34,743 bases of DNA from Cyanobacteria bacterium SIG28 (GCA_015152525.1 SUTU01000019.1:1-34743); one strand, 5' to 3'. Counted from the stretch's first letter, positions 1 through 7,823 are shown. The notes: generated by a model not told the origin, from the letters alone. Made by a program: numbers and translations.

Positions 1-81
1 GCTGAACTCGTTTCAGCATCTTACCGACTTAGCGTATTTACTACATTCTGGTAAGATCCTGAAATAAATTCAGGATGACAT
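1..81. repeat. Composite palindromic intergenic repeat, copy 1
   Basis: Bases 1-25 and 50-74 are imperfect inverted copies of one unit (about 20 of 25 match). Each arm contains its own small hairpin, of the form CTGAA-loop-TTCAG. The right arm (51-80) recurs at 304-333 and 33910-33939, and the stretch from base 10 to 80 is alignable with 33870-33939. No coding potential is visible. It looks like a dispersed REP-like or MITE-like element; the left edge may be cut by the window. Confidence 0.6.
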
Positions 82-138
82 TTTTACTTTTGGCTTCCGA
101 CCAAACTACTCATTAAAACCCAACTATAATTTAGTATT

Positions 139-158
139 GTTGGGCAAGTATGCCCAAC
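139..158. repeat. Perfect short palindrome GTTGGGCA/TGCCCAAC
   Basis: An 8-bp perfect stem (GTTGGGCA, loop AGTA, TGCCCAAC) lies in the repeat-rich leader. A second perfect palindrome, GGTGCAAT-AA-ATTGCACC, lies at 248-265. A CTTCCGACCAAA-like word recurs near 94, 172 and 347. Neither palindrome is followed by a T-tract in the way a terminator would be. They appear to be part of a mosaic of small intergenic repeats. Confidence 0.5.
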
Positions 159-276
159 TTACAAAATTTTACTTCCGACCAAAACAGACAATAAATGTAA
201 AATAACAGTCGGTTTGAGAAGAAAGAACAGAAATTTTGATAATTTTTGGTGCAATAAATTGCACCCTACCAGTTTG

Positions 277-333
277 CCAGAATGTAGTGAGCACGCCCAA
301 TTGGTAAGATGCTGAAACAAGTTCAGCATGACA
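277..333. repeat. Palindromic intergenic repeat, copy 2
   Basis: Bases 304-333 match 51-80 and 33910-33939 over 30 nt with only a few changes. The outer pair of the hairpin is C-G at 51-80 but G-C here, a compensatory change that keeps the stem. The 12-mer CCAGAATGTAGT at 277-288 is the reverse complement of 40-51 in copy 1, so blocks of the element have been shuffled. Confidence 0.6.
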
Positions 334-396
334 GTTTTACTTTTTGCTTCCGAGCAAAACGGACTTTAAAATACACTAAAACCCGGCAATAACAAC

Positions 397-424
397 AAAA
401 AAGAGTCTTTGCAGACTCTTTTTT
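397..424. terminator. Strong hairpin terminator, bidirectional
   Basis: A perfect 12-bp stem (AAAAAAGAGTCT and AGACTCTTTTTT) closes a 4-nt loop, giving a T-run in both directions. It resembles the terminator at 568-611, and like that one it is followed on the plus strand by CTGGGGCGAAAG. This suggests a duplicated tRNA-end-plus-terminator unit. Confidence 0.75.
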
Positions 425-430
425 AATTGG

Positions 431-565
431 CTGGGGCGAAAGTGTCTTGCTCGGTCGCGTTTAATGGCAATTCCAAGTTTTGCTTCAAAGCACTGCTTTT
501 TGCAAAACTTTCCAGCCTCAGCTCCCTCGCGCGATTCGAACCTCGGTTCTCATCCACCGCGCCCA
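431..565 (-). other. Possible decayed tRNA-like sequence
   Basis: Read on the minus strand, this stretch starts TGGGCG and ends CGCCCCA, which could form an acceptor-like helix. Near its 5' end it contains GAGGTTCGAATC, a T-arm-like word. The last 12 nt (CTTTCGCCCCAG) equal the 3' end of the neighbouring tRNA-Gln. A 9-bp inverted repeat (AAGTTTTGC/GCAAAACTT, about 476-512) lies inside. No anticodon arm can be drawn and the length (about 135 nt) is wrong for a tRNA. It may be a broken duplicate of tRNA-Gln with inserted sequence; an unrelated structured RNA is possible. Confidence 0.25.
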
Positions 566-567
566 AA

Positions 568-611
568 AGAATATAAAAAAAGAGCCATTACTGGCTCTTT
601 TTTTATATTCT
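568..611 (-). terminator. Terminator of tRNA-Gln
   Basis: A perfect 20-bp inverted repeat (568-587 and 592-611) surrounds a 4-nt loop. On the minus strand it reads GAGCCA-GTAA-TGGCTC followed by seven T. The stem reaches into the last two bases of the tRNA. Confidence 0.85.
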
Positions 612-682
612 GGGGCGAAAGGATTCGAACCTCTGAAATGCCTGGACCAAAACCAGGTGCCTTACCACTTGGCGACGCCCCA
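610..682 (-). tRNA. trnQ: tRNA-Gln (anticodon TTG)
   Basis: The minus strand folds as a standard 73-nt tRNA. The acceptor stem TGGGGCG pairs with CGCCCCA, the D-arm is GCCAAGTGGTAAGGC, and the anticodon stem-loop CCTGG-TTTTGGT-CCAGG carries TTG. The T-arm contains GGTTCGAATCC. The discriminator is G, as is usual for tRNA-Gln. No CCA is encoded, unlike the tRNA-Glu at 21968, so CCA must be added after transcription. Confidence 0.95.
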
Positions 683-695
683 TTGCGTTACGATT

Positions 696-726
696 ATTAT
701 AATAAAATATCAAGATTAAATGTCAA
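696..726 (-). promoter_or_regulatory. Promoter of tRNA-Gln
   Basis: On the minus strand a consensus -35 TTGACA (721-726) and a consensus -10 TATAAT (696-701) are separated by 19 bp, slightly long for sigma-70. The -10 lies 13 bp upstream of the tRNA 5' end. Confidence 0.6.
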
Positions 727-761
727 GATTTTTTTTTATAACAAACCCTTACTTTTTAAAA

Positions 762-2864
762 TTACACAATTAAATAGTTATAAACCTTATTAATAACACT
801 CTCAAAAATATTATTACTGCCGAAGAAAACATAAAACTCAGCTTTATTTTCTCCAATCATCTGCAAATCAGGTGTCTCAATAGGTGGACCTGCAGGTGTT
901 GATCTTGCCGGATTTAACGGATTTGAAATTACACCGGTCGAACGCAAAATCGGCACATATAAATTATTCTTATACACCTCATATTGAGTCAAGCCTTTAG
1001 TTACAACACCTATATTATTCTTAGTTTCATCTATCAACAAGCCCCGTTGCATAGGTGCAGTATTTGTTTTAGCCTCAACACCTTTTTCTTGAGGAAGATT
1101 TGAACGTATATCGTAATCAGGCTTAAACTCACGCTTAATTAGTGTATTCATATCCTCGGAGTATACTGTTTCAATTGGCTCAGGAAGCGTAAAACAAACT
1201 TCTAATAAATGGTTTTTTTGAGAATTATTCCAACTAAGTTCAAATCGCAAATAATCAGAATCTTTATCAAGGCTTACAATCACCGAAATAATATCCCATT
1301 TACCCTCATAATCTATCCTTAACGAGCTTCTAAAATTACCTCTCAGAACAGCTTTTGAGCGTAATATCTTAAACGTTGCACCTTCATCGTCTACTTTCGG
1401 CGCAAAATTATAACTATCACCTAAGTCTACAAAGTCAACTATAGAGAACGGAACATCATTAATATATGCCTGACCTTCTTCTATTTTTAGACTGATAAAC
1501 TCATTTTTAATAAAAGTATCGGCAACTTCCAACTCAGATTTTTCCAATGTTGTCATAATAAATTCAACATTGTCAGGATCAATACTCTTCACTTCTGCCA
1601 AGCAAGTTTTAATTTCTTTATAATCCTCTGTTACAGGAATTCTATGAATATCATTCAACAAATCACGTTCAAAACCTCTTCTGGATTTACCGGTATATTC
1701 AACACCGTCAAGCTTATCCGAGGTTTCAAATTCAACAATACCTGAATAAGATTTATCTGAAAGATTTAAAATTTTATCGCCTTGAAACAAACCTTCTGTT
1801 TTAAGTTCTTCGATTATAGTATCTGCAATCTGAAGTATCTTTTTGTAGCGAATAACATTTTCTTTATGAACTTCGTCCGTTGAACAACCACAAATACTGT
1901 CGTGAGCTTGGTTTTGAAGCAACAGTTTATAAGCATATTCCAACAAATTATTATAATCTTTACCCTGAAATCTTGCAAAACGAGAAGCTAAATCCAGTCT
2001 ATGAGAACATTCGACATTGTATCTCTTTAAATCTAATCTGGACGAATAACATCCTTGAAGAGTAAATGTTTTTGAATTATCCCTCAATTCTTGGTTAAAT
2101 TCAAAATTTTCAAACCTGTCAATAACATTTTTGAAATAGTCAAAAGGTGAACCCAGTGTGATTTGATAATCTTCTTTTAAAAGCTCATTGATTGAATTTA
2201 TTTGATCTTGTATATCCTCTGGAATCCCTAAATGATCAGCACCAATTGGTAATAACATGTACTCACCGGATTTTTCAGAGATTAAGTCGAGATTTTTTTT
2301 CAAAATTGAAGCTTTTTCTTCAATCGGACATTTTAAAGAAAATACATCTTGAAAATATCCTCTAACCAAATTAACGGTATCCATACCACACCATTTGAAT
2401 TCTGCCGGAAAATCACCGCAACCTCGCCACACAATACATTTATCTATACCAAATTCTCGCATTATATCAACAACGTTTTCGCTATGTCCAAATGTATCTG
2501 CCAAATACCCTATAAAATCGGTACAACCCCATTCGATTGCAGTTTTCATTCCGATTTCCAGATTTTTTTCAAAACAAGTTCTGTCTGTCAAAAATTCATC
2601 TACCAAACAATAAAAAGGACCTATAAAAAGTTTTTTAGAATAAATTAAGCTTTTTATCAAATTTCTTTTTTCCGGTCTGATTTCCAAGTAATCTTCCAAT
2701 GCCGCAATTTGACCATCAAAATAAAAACAAGGAATTTTATTTTCTTCCAGCATAGTTAAAACACTGTCAAAAACCCTCAAAAGCCTTATTCTAAAGACTT
2801 CAAACTCTCGATACCACTCTCTGTCCCAATGTGAATGCAAATATGCAATAACTTGTTTTTTCAT
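762..2864 (-). CDS. Glycoside hydrolase family 38 alpha-mannosidase
   Basis: The 700-aa protein is predicted to remove terminal alpha-mannose from glycans. The N-terminal motif HSHWDREW (about residues 10-17) supplies the His/Asp zinc ligands of GH38. ADTFGHS (about 122-128) holds the nucleophile, Asp123. HDSICG (about 321) supplies the second zinc His. The C-terminal part is the variable beta-sandwich region. There is no signal peptide, so it is probably cytoplasmic, as in MngB-type enzymes. It is shorter than E. coli MngB (nearly 900 aa), but both the start and the catalytic core are intact. No Shine-Dalgarno is visible; a good sigma-70 promoter ends 7 nt before the ATG, so the mRNA may be leaderless. 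The gene stands alone between tRNA-Gln and a divergent gene. Confidence 0.88.
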   Translation of the reverse strand: MKKQVIAYLHSHWDREWYREFEVFRIRLLRVFDSVLTMLEENKIPCFYFDGQIAALEDYLEIRPEKRNLIKSLIYSKKLFIGPFYCLVDEFLTDRTCFEKNLEIGMKTAIEWGCTDFIGYLADTFGHSENVVDIMREFGIDKCIVWRGCGDFPAEFKWCGMDTVNLVRGYFQDVFSLKCPIEEKASILKKNLDLISEKSGEYMLLPIGADHLGIPEDIQDQINSINELLKEDYQITLGSPFDYFKNVIDRFENFEFNQELRDNSKTFTLQGCYSSRLDLKRYNVECSHRLDLASRFARFQGKDYNNLLEYAYKLLLQNQAHDSICGCSTDEVHKENVIRYKKILQIADTIIEELKTEGLFQGDKILNLSDKSYSGIVEFETSDKLDGVEYTGKSRRGFERDLLNDIHRIPVTEDYKEIKTCLAEVKSIDPDNVEFIMTTLEKSELEVADTFIKNEFISLKIEEGQAYINDVPFSIVDFVDLGDSYNFAPKVDDEGATFKILRSKAVLRGNFRSSLRIDYEGKWDIISVIVSLDKDSDYLRFELSWNNSQKNHLLEVCFTLPEPIETVYSEDMNTLIKREFKPDYDIRSNLPQEKGVEAKTNTAPMQRGLLIDETKNNIGVVTKGLTQYEVYKNNLYVPILRSTGVISNPLNPARSTPAGPPIETPDLQMIGENKAEFYVFFGSNNIFESVINKVYNYLIV

Positions 2865-2871
2865 GTTTTTT

Positions 2872-2900
2872 ATTCTACATCAAATTCAAAACCTAAGCAA
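2872..2900 (-). promoter_or_regulatory. Sigma-70 promoter of the GH38 gene
   Basis: The minus strand carries -35 TTGCTT (2895-2900), a 17-bp spacer and -10 TAGAAT (2872-2877). Only 7 nt separate the -10 from the ATG, which places the predicted transcription start at or next to the start codon. Confidence 0.55.
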
Positions 2901-2960
2901 CTTTATTAAGCAAAAATGCCTTTAAAGTAATATTAATAGATGATTTTTTGCGATACAAGC

Positions 2961-2987
2961 TAAAGTTTGTTTAATTTAAGTCGTCAG
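2961..2987 (+). promoter_or_regulatory. Possible sigma-28-type promoter (weak -10)
   Basis: TAAAGTTT (2961-2968) is a perfect FliA/SigD -35 element. Exactly 11 nt later lies GTCGTCAG, which matches the -10 consensus GCCGATAA at only 4 of 8 positions. The two strong copies at 24858 and 32354 use the same -35 and the same spacing. A 57-nt leader would follow. Confidence 0.35.
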
Positions 2988-3044
2988 CCATGTTGACTTT
3001 AACTAAAAAAGGATTAAAAAGCATAATAAATAGGAGAGTCCGTC

Positions 3045-4382
3045 ATGGGAATGGCAGCATCACAGTCAAGGTATTTAGCCTTAACAGCCAGAAAAACAAA
3101 TACTGAATACGAAGGTCAACAAATTAACCAAGCAAGAACCGCTTTGGCAAACCAAAGTGCAAATTTGTTTAATCGACTTTTGGATTTAGAAGTACCTGTA
3201 GCTCCTAAAACAACTGATTATACAGAAGTTCAATACTCATACACTGATGGTATTAATGAATCCGTTTTGGAAAGTTGGCAGCAATTATCTTCTGCTGATC
3301 CAAGTTACAATTATATAGTTAACCACTATTATTATGCTGATGTTTATACGGGCGCAAGAAAACTGTTAGAAAACCCTCAAGTTACAGAAAAAAAGGATTT
3401 ATTATCAGAACGTATTAATGATAGAGATCCACTACCTGTAGTTACATACGAGCGTGATGCCACAGGCAGAATAACTTCAGTGATAATAGAAGGTGCTAAC
3501 GGCACTGTTCAAAAATCAATATACACACCGATAAGTTCTCAAAGAATGGATACAAAATTAGAAAACTCTTTGAGAGATTTTGAAGAAGCTGTAGGCTTAG
3601 CACAAACAGATGGTGTTTTAAGCACTGATAATGTGTACGGTTGGCAAGATTCAACCGGAACTTGGCACTTTATGCTTCAAGAAGATATCGACAAAACTGA
3701 TCCGGTAGATTATGTTACTCAGTACGCACCGGGTTTTGTAGGTAATTGTGAATTAACAGAACTGGCTAATTTTACTGATGATCAAGCGGCAGCTCTTGCT
3801 CAAATACTAAGGGATTGCCCTGAATCAAACATGAGTCAATACTTGAGTTTCAACGATGAAAGAGAACTATTGTATGACGGTAAAGGCATTTATACTTTCC
3901 AAATGAACGGTCAAACATACTTCACTAATAAAACAGATTTATACAACAGTATGCAGACATACGATGAATATAATAAGCCAATTGAAAACCAAGAAAGATT
4001 AGCTTATTACAATGCAAACTATATAAGAACAAAAATCGAGGAAACAAATAAAGCACTCATAGAAACTGATGAAAACGGTAGATTCAAGTCGGTTAGATTT
4101 GATGATGACAGTGTTATTTATTCATTAAATACAGAAACTGTTACAGATGATGCTGCATATCAAGATGCTATGAATGAATATAATTATAAAGTTCAACAGT
4201 ATGAAAAAACTATTGCAGATATAAATGCAAAAACTTCTATAATTCAAGAAGAAGACAGAACCTTAGAATTACGTTTAAAACAACTTGATACAGAGCAAAA
4301 AGCATTAGCTACAGAAATGGAAGCTGTTCAAAAAGTTATTAAAGATAACGTTGAAAAGACATTCAAAACATTCTCTGATTAA
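3045..4382 (+). CDS. Coiled-coil hypothetical protein of lineage-specific type
   Basis: The 445-aa protein has no function I recognise. It begins MGMAASQSRYLALTARKTN and continues with an Asn/Gln/Ala-rich helical stretch (EGQQINQARTALANQSANLFNRLL), reminiscent of the N-terminal helices of flagellar axial or type III-secreted proteins. I recall similar starts in several gut Melainabacteria proteins but cannot verify this. The middle is acidic and Tyr-rich. The last 70 residues or so form a probable coiled coil rich in Glu, Lys and Gln. There is no signal peptide or membrane segment. The start is fixed by TAGGAG 9 nt before the ATG. The S66 carboxypeptidase gene follows after 31 nt and may be co-transcribed. 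Confidence 0.7.
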   Translation: MGMAASQSRYLALTARKTNTEYEGQQINQARTALANQSANLFNRLLDLEVPVAPKTTDYTEVQYSYTDGINESVLESWQQLSSADPSYNYIVNHYYYADVYTGARKLLENPQVTEKKDLLSERINDRDPLPVVTYERDATGRITSVIIEGANGTVQKSIYTPISSQRMDTKLENSLRDFEEAVGLAQTDGVLSTDNVYGWQDSTGTWHFMLQEDIDKTDPVDYVTQYAPGFVGNCELTELANFTDDQAAALAQILRDCPESNMSQYLSFNDERELLYDGKGIYTFQMNGQTYFTNKTDLYNSMQTYDEYNKPIENQERLAYYNANYIRTKIEETNKALIETDENGRFKSVRFDDDSVIYSLNTETVTDDAAYQDAMNEYNYKVQQYEKTIADINAKTSIIQEEDRTLELRLKQLDTEQKALATEMEAVQKVIKDNVEKTFKTFSD

Positions 4383-4413
4383 TAAGTAATTTTTTTGAGA
4401 GATTAATTTAATC

Positions 4414-5256
4414 ATGTTAGAAAAAGGCGATACAATAGGAATAATAGCGCTGGCAGGTGATTGCGACAGAGAAAAAATTAATAGTGCTGTTGCAAACATT
4501 CAAGCTTTAGGCTATAAGGTTAAAATCTCTAAAAATATATATGAACAGAACAAGTATTTAGCCGGTTCGGATGAAGATAAAACAGAAGAATTACATTCTT
4601 TTTTTCTTGATTCTGAGATTAAACTCATCCTCAATGCTCGTGGTGGATATGGCTCAATACGTTTAATCAATAAAATTGATTATGAAATAATAAAAAATAA
4701 CCCAAAACCTTTTTGCGGTTTTTCAGACATAACTGCACTATTATTGATGTTTTATAAAAAATGCGGGTTAAAAACTTTTCATTCACCAATGGCTTGTAGC
4801 GATTTTGTGGAATTAAATGATTTTACGATTAATAACTTTTTCAATACAATAAACAACCAAGAACAAATAGAAATTCAAGGCTCAAAAATATACAACTCAG
4901 GCTCTGCAGAGGGAATTTTGTGGGGCGGAAACCTCTCTACCGTCGTTTCATTATGCGGTCAAGATTTTATTCCGGATGAAGATTTTATATTCTTTACAGA
5001 AGATTTAAACGAACCTGTTTATAAAATCGATAAAATGTTTACACAGTTATTCAACATTGAAAAGTTTCAGAAAAATTGCAAAGCAATAATTTTGGGTGAT
5101 TTTTTAGATATCGATAATGAAATTTGGCTAAATGATTTGTTTGAAGGTTTCGAAATCCCAACTGTAGGCGGATTTAAAATCACCCACAATAAAGAAAAAA
5201 TAACAATACCTATCGGAAAATTTGCCTCGCTTAATTCTGGTAAGTTAGTTTTTTAA
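4414..5256 (+). CDS. LD-carboxypeptidase, peptidase family S66
   Basis: The 280-aa protein should cleave the L,D-peptide bond before the terminal D-Ala of murein tetrapeptides (LdcA, peptidoglycan recycling) or act as a MccF-like serine peptidase. The nucleophile elbow GFSDITALL (Ser104) is clear. The catalytic Glu is in FFTEDLNEPVYKID (Glu196) and the His in GGFKITHNK (His258), with the family's closing T-I-P-I-G motif just after it. The N-terminal GDTIGIIALAG matches the family start. The length is normal, and the lack of a signal peptide suggests a cytoplasmic enzyme. The SD is weak (GAGAG, distant), consistent with coupling to the gene upstream. Its stop lies 2 bp from the stop of the convergent XRE gene. 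Confidence 0.88.
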   Translation: MLEKGDTIGIIALAGDCDREKINSAVANIQALGYKVKISKNIYEQNKYLAGSDEDKTEELHSFFLDSEIKLILNARGGYGSIRLINKIDYEIIKNNPKPFCGFSDITALLLMFYKKCGLKTFHSPMACSDFVELNDFTINNFFNTINNQEQIEIQGSKIYNSGSAEGILWGGNLSTVVSLCGQDFIPDEDFIFFTEDLNEPVYKIDKMFTQLFNIEKFQKNCKAIILGDFLDIDNEIWLNDLFEGFEIPTVGGFKITHNKEKITIPIGKFASLNSGKLVF

Positions 5257-5258
5257 GA

Positions 5259-5603
5259 TTATTTTTCGTTATTTCTAGCAAAACTTGATTTTATTGCATT
5301 TATAACATTTTCATAAAATATTAATTCTTCATCATTGGCTTCAATAATATTTTGTATTAATTGGTCTTTTATTGGATTGCTTGTATTTTTAATGTCAAAC
5401 CCAAAGTTTTTTAAATCTAAATTGAGCTCATTTACTATCGCAAAAAAAGACTTTAACGACGGAGTATAGCAACCAGCCTCAATTCTAGAAATATGCTGAG
5501 TTGATAATTCAACTCTTTCCGCAAGATCCTCTTGTGTTAGATTAGCTTTTTTTCTGTAGGTTTTAATTTGTTTTGCTAAAAATTTTTTATCATCAAATTT
5601 CAT
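5259..5603 (-). CDS. XRE-family helix-turn-helix regulator
   Basis: The 114-aa protein has a classic HTH_3 domain at about residues 10-65: IKTYRKKANLTQEDLAERV, then STQHISRIEAGCYTPS as recognition helix and turn. A helical tail of about 45 residues may mediate dimerisation. The SD AAGGATG precedes the ATG. It is transcribed divergently from the Stealth gene, and the shared region contains several palindromic half-sites, so it plausibly regulates itself and the glycan genes. No toxin partner is adjacent. Confidence 0.85.
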   Translation of the reverse strand: MKFDDKKFLAKQIKTYRKKANLTQEDLAERVELSTQHISRIEAGCYTPSLKSFFAIVNELNLDLKNFGFDIKNTSNPIKDQLIQNIIEANDEELIFYENVINAIKSSFARNNEK

Positions 5604-5656
5604 AAGTTCACATCCTTATTATTAAAATATGATGTAAACGAATATATTTTAATAGG

Positions 5657-5766
5657 GTATGCGTTTAATTTTTATCAAAATATTAACATTAGCGCATACA
5701 TATTTCTTAACAATTCATTGTCTGCAAATAGTTTTTGTAATATATAATATGCATACGCATATTATA
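5657..5766. promoter_or_regulatory. Divergent promoter region with palindromic operator candidates
   Basis: The word GTATGCG (5657-5663) and its inverse CGCATAC (5693-5699) flank a 29-bp gap. A 24-bp palindrome (arms TATAATATGC 5743-5752 and GCATATTATA 5757-5766, spacer ATAC) contains the same core. Its left arm includes the likely -10 TATAAT (5743-5748), with a possible -35 TTGTCT at 5718 (spacer 19). Occupation of the palindrome would block the Stealth promoter. The adjacent XRE protein is the obvious candidate ligand, by inference. Confidence 0.5.
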
Positions 5767-5775
5767 GGGGGAATA

Positions 5776-6708
5776 ATGGAAATAGATTTAGTTTATTTAT
5801 GGGTTGATGATACTGACTTTGATTGGAAGAAAAAATTTAATAAATATCGTAATGTTCCTGAACAATTTGATGCTGATGCGGTTGATATTTGTAGATTTTA
5901 TAACAATGATGAATTAAAATATTCTTTGCGTTCTGTTGAAAAAAATGCACCATGGATTAATAAAATTTTCATTATAACAGATAATCAAGTTCCGAGTTGG
6001 TTAAATGTAGATAATCCCAAAATTAGAATAGTTGATCATTCAGAAATAATACCAAAAGATAAATTGCCATTATTTAATTCTTGTGCAATAGAGAGTAGAA
6101 TTCCATTTATTAAAGATTTGTCCGAATATTTTTTATATGCTAATGATGATACTTTTATCTGGGATACAATAGATAAAGATTTTTTCTTTGAAAATAATAA
6201 ACTGGTTGTTAGGGTAGAAAAATTTCTAAAAAAAGGGCGCAAATACAATTCTCTGTATGGCATGAGTCTTTTAAATACATACAATATTTTTAGAAAAAAA
6301 TATAAATCAGAGATTTATGCATTTTATCCACATCATAACATTGATATTTATAAAAAATCATTATTCATAAATTGCATTAATGATTTTAAAAATGAATTTG
6401 AGGATTTGTTGCTGCAACGTTTTAGAACATCATCAGATGTTCAAAGATGTATAGTTGCTTTTTATATGTTAATGAAAAACGAAGCTGTATTAAAAATAAT
6501 ATCACGCAATTTCATACAAAAAATTTTTAAAATGAAAACTGATTCAATGATATATAGTCTTAAAGGCAAACATTTGCCAAAACTAATAAGAGCAAACACT
6601 AAATTAATGTGCATTAATGATAACCAAAGAACTACAGTTAAGGATAGGGAAAATATAAAAAAAATTTTAGAAGAAAAATTTAGTGAAAAATCTAGTTTTG
6701 AGAAATAA
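5776..6708 (+). CDS. Stealth-family sugar-phosphate transferase
   Basis: The 310-aa protein belongs to the Stealth family (capsule hexose- or GlcNAc-1-phosphate transferases, related to human GNPTAB). CR1 is DLVYLWVDDTD at residues 4-14. CR2 runs from RFYNNDELKYSLRSVEKNAPW through the ITD-PSWL region to LFNSCAIESRI and LSEYFLYANDDTFI. A CR3-like stretch with FYPHH follows. I place the start at this ATG because AGGGGG precedes it and CR1 follows at once; the open frame extends 39 codons upstream through the promoter palindrome, which is unlikely to be coding. The GT2 gene follows after 14 nt. The pair probably builds a surface polysaccharide. It has unusually low GC even for this window. Confidence 0.87.
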   Translation: MEIDLVYLWVDDTDFDWKKKFNKYRNVPEQFDADAVDICRFYNNDELKYSLRSVEKNAPWINKIFIITDNQVPSWLNVDNPKIRIVDHSEIIPKDKLPLFNSCAIESRIPFIKDLSEYFLYANDDTFIWDTIDKDFFFENNKLVVRVEKFLKKGRKYNSLYGMSLLNTYNIFRKKYKSEIYAFYPHHNIDIYKKSLFINCINDFKNEFEDLLLQRFRTSSDVQRCIVAFYMLMKNEAVLKIISRNFIQKIFKMKTDSMIYSLKGKHLPKLIRANTKLMCINDNQRTTVKDRENIKKILEEKFSEKSSFEK

Positions 6709-6722
6709 GGAGTTCAGTTTTT

Positions 6723-7742
6723 ATGCCAAAAGTTAGTGTAATAATTCCTGCTTATAATGTTGAAAAATATCTGGAAAAAGCTTTGGATAGCGTTTATTCT
6801 CAAACATTAAAAGATATTGAGATAATTTGTATTAACGACGGTTCAACAGACAATACTGATATAATATTAAAAAATTTTGCTAATAAAGATTCTAGAATTA
6901 AATTAATTAATTTAAAAAAGAGTAAGGGACAAGGTTATGCACGTAATATTGGTATTACTGAAGCTCAAGGTGAATATTTAATGTTTCTCGATTCTGACGA
7001 TTGGTTAGCAAAAAATGCATGTAAAAAAGCTTACAAGCACATTGTTAGTTGTAATGCAGATATAGTTTCTTTTGATAATTACGTATATTATGAAAAAGAC
7101 AATAAGTACAAAATCAAAACTTATGAGAATAAGCCTATTTTTACAGCTGGTATTGTATGGAGAAATATTTATAACACTAATTTTATAAAAAATAATAATA
7201 TTCAATTTGCAAATCTACACATAGGAGAAGACAACGTTTTCTTTGTTAAATCTATAATGCTTGCTAAAGAGATGTCTTTTATAAAAGAGCCGCTATATTA
7301 TTATCGCAAAAGAGCTAATTCGACATCAATAACTGACACTAGTCAATACTGTATGGAAACAATTACTGCAAAAGAAGAATGTTATAACATAGCTAAATCA
7401 TATCCGGAAAATATTTATTATTACGAAAGTATGGCATACTCTGTAAATACAATATTATCCGTGTACAAAACTTTTAATAAAAAAATGTCAAAATTATCAA
7501 GAAAAAAAGAATACTATTCTATTACCAAGAAACTACTAACAAAAATATTCAATGAACTTGAATTTTCAGAAGAACTAAACAAAAGAATCAAAAAACATGA
7601 TTGCAGAAAAATAATCAAATGTAATTATGAGCAATATCAAATTTTTAACTTTCTTGAAAAGATTTTTACAATTTATATACAAGCTGGAATATTACATATA
7701 AACATACTTGGTGCAAGGATTAAAATAAAAAGTAAGTTTTAA
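6723..7742 (+). CDS. GT2-family glycosyltransferase
   Basis: The 339-aa GT-A enzyme transfers a sugar from a nucleotide-sugar donor. The N-terminal motif VSVIIPAYNVEKYLEKALDS is diagnostic, followed by IICINDGSTDNT, GQGYARNIGI and the DxD metal motif in FLDSDDW. The later part, with ENKPIFTAGIVWRNIYNTNFI and LHIGEDNVFF, supplies the acceptor-side motif typical of EpsE/WcaA-like enzymes. There is no membrane segment. Its SD AGGAG overlaps the stop codon of the Stealth gene, so translation is coupled. Product and acceptor cannot be told from sequence. Confidence 0.9.
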   Translation: MPKVSVIIPAYNVEKYLEKALDSVYSQTLKDIEIICINDGSTDNTDIILKNFANKDSRIKLINLKKSKGQGYARNIGITEAQGEYLMFLDSDDWLAKNACKKAYKHIVSCNADIVSFDNYVYYEKDNKYKIKTYENKPIFTAGIVWRNIYNTNFIKNNNIQFANLHIGEDNVFFVKSIMLAKEMSFIKEPLYYYRKRANSTSITDTSQYCMETITAKEECYNIAKSYPENIYYYESMAYSVNTILSVYKTFNKKMSKLSRKKEYYSITKKLLTKIFNELEFSEELNKRIKKHDCRKIIKCNYEQYQIFNFLEKIFTIYIQAGILHINILGARIKIKSKF

Positions 7743-7789
7743 CATTATTCGAAATAAGTTTTAAATTTAAATACAAGTGCTGAAGAAGC

Positions 7790-7818
7790 TTGAAAACATC
7801 GAACTTTCATGTTAAACT
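7790..7818 (+). promoter_or_regulatory. Sigma-70 promoter of the SRP RNA
   Basis: -35 TTGAAA (7790-7795), a 17-bp spacer and -10 TAAACT (7813-7818) place the start at about 7824, exactly where the closing helix of the RNA begins. Confidence 0.7.
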
Positions 7819-7823
7819 CTTAG

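Noticed and set aside
1-460. CRISPR array
   Set aside because: Repeats are few, irregularly spaced, in both orientations and self-palindromic, and no cas gene is near.
464-793. 109-codon open frame over tRNA-Gln
   Set aside because: It reads antisense through the tRNA, its terminator and promoter; no SD or domain.
5659-5775. 39-codon N-terminal extension of the Stealth protein
   Set aside because: It covers the promoter and palindromes; the first conserved motif begins right after the ATG at 5776, which has a strong SD.
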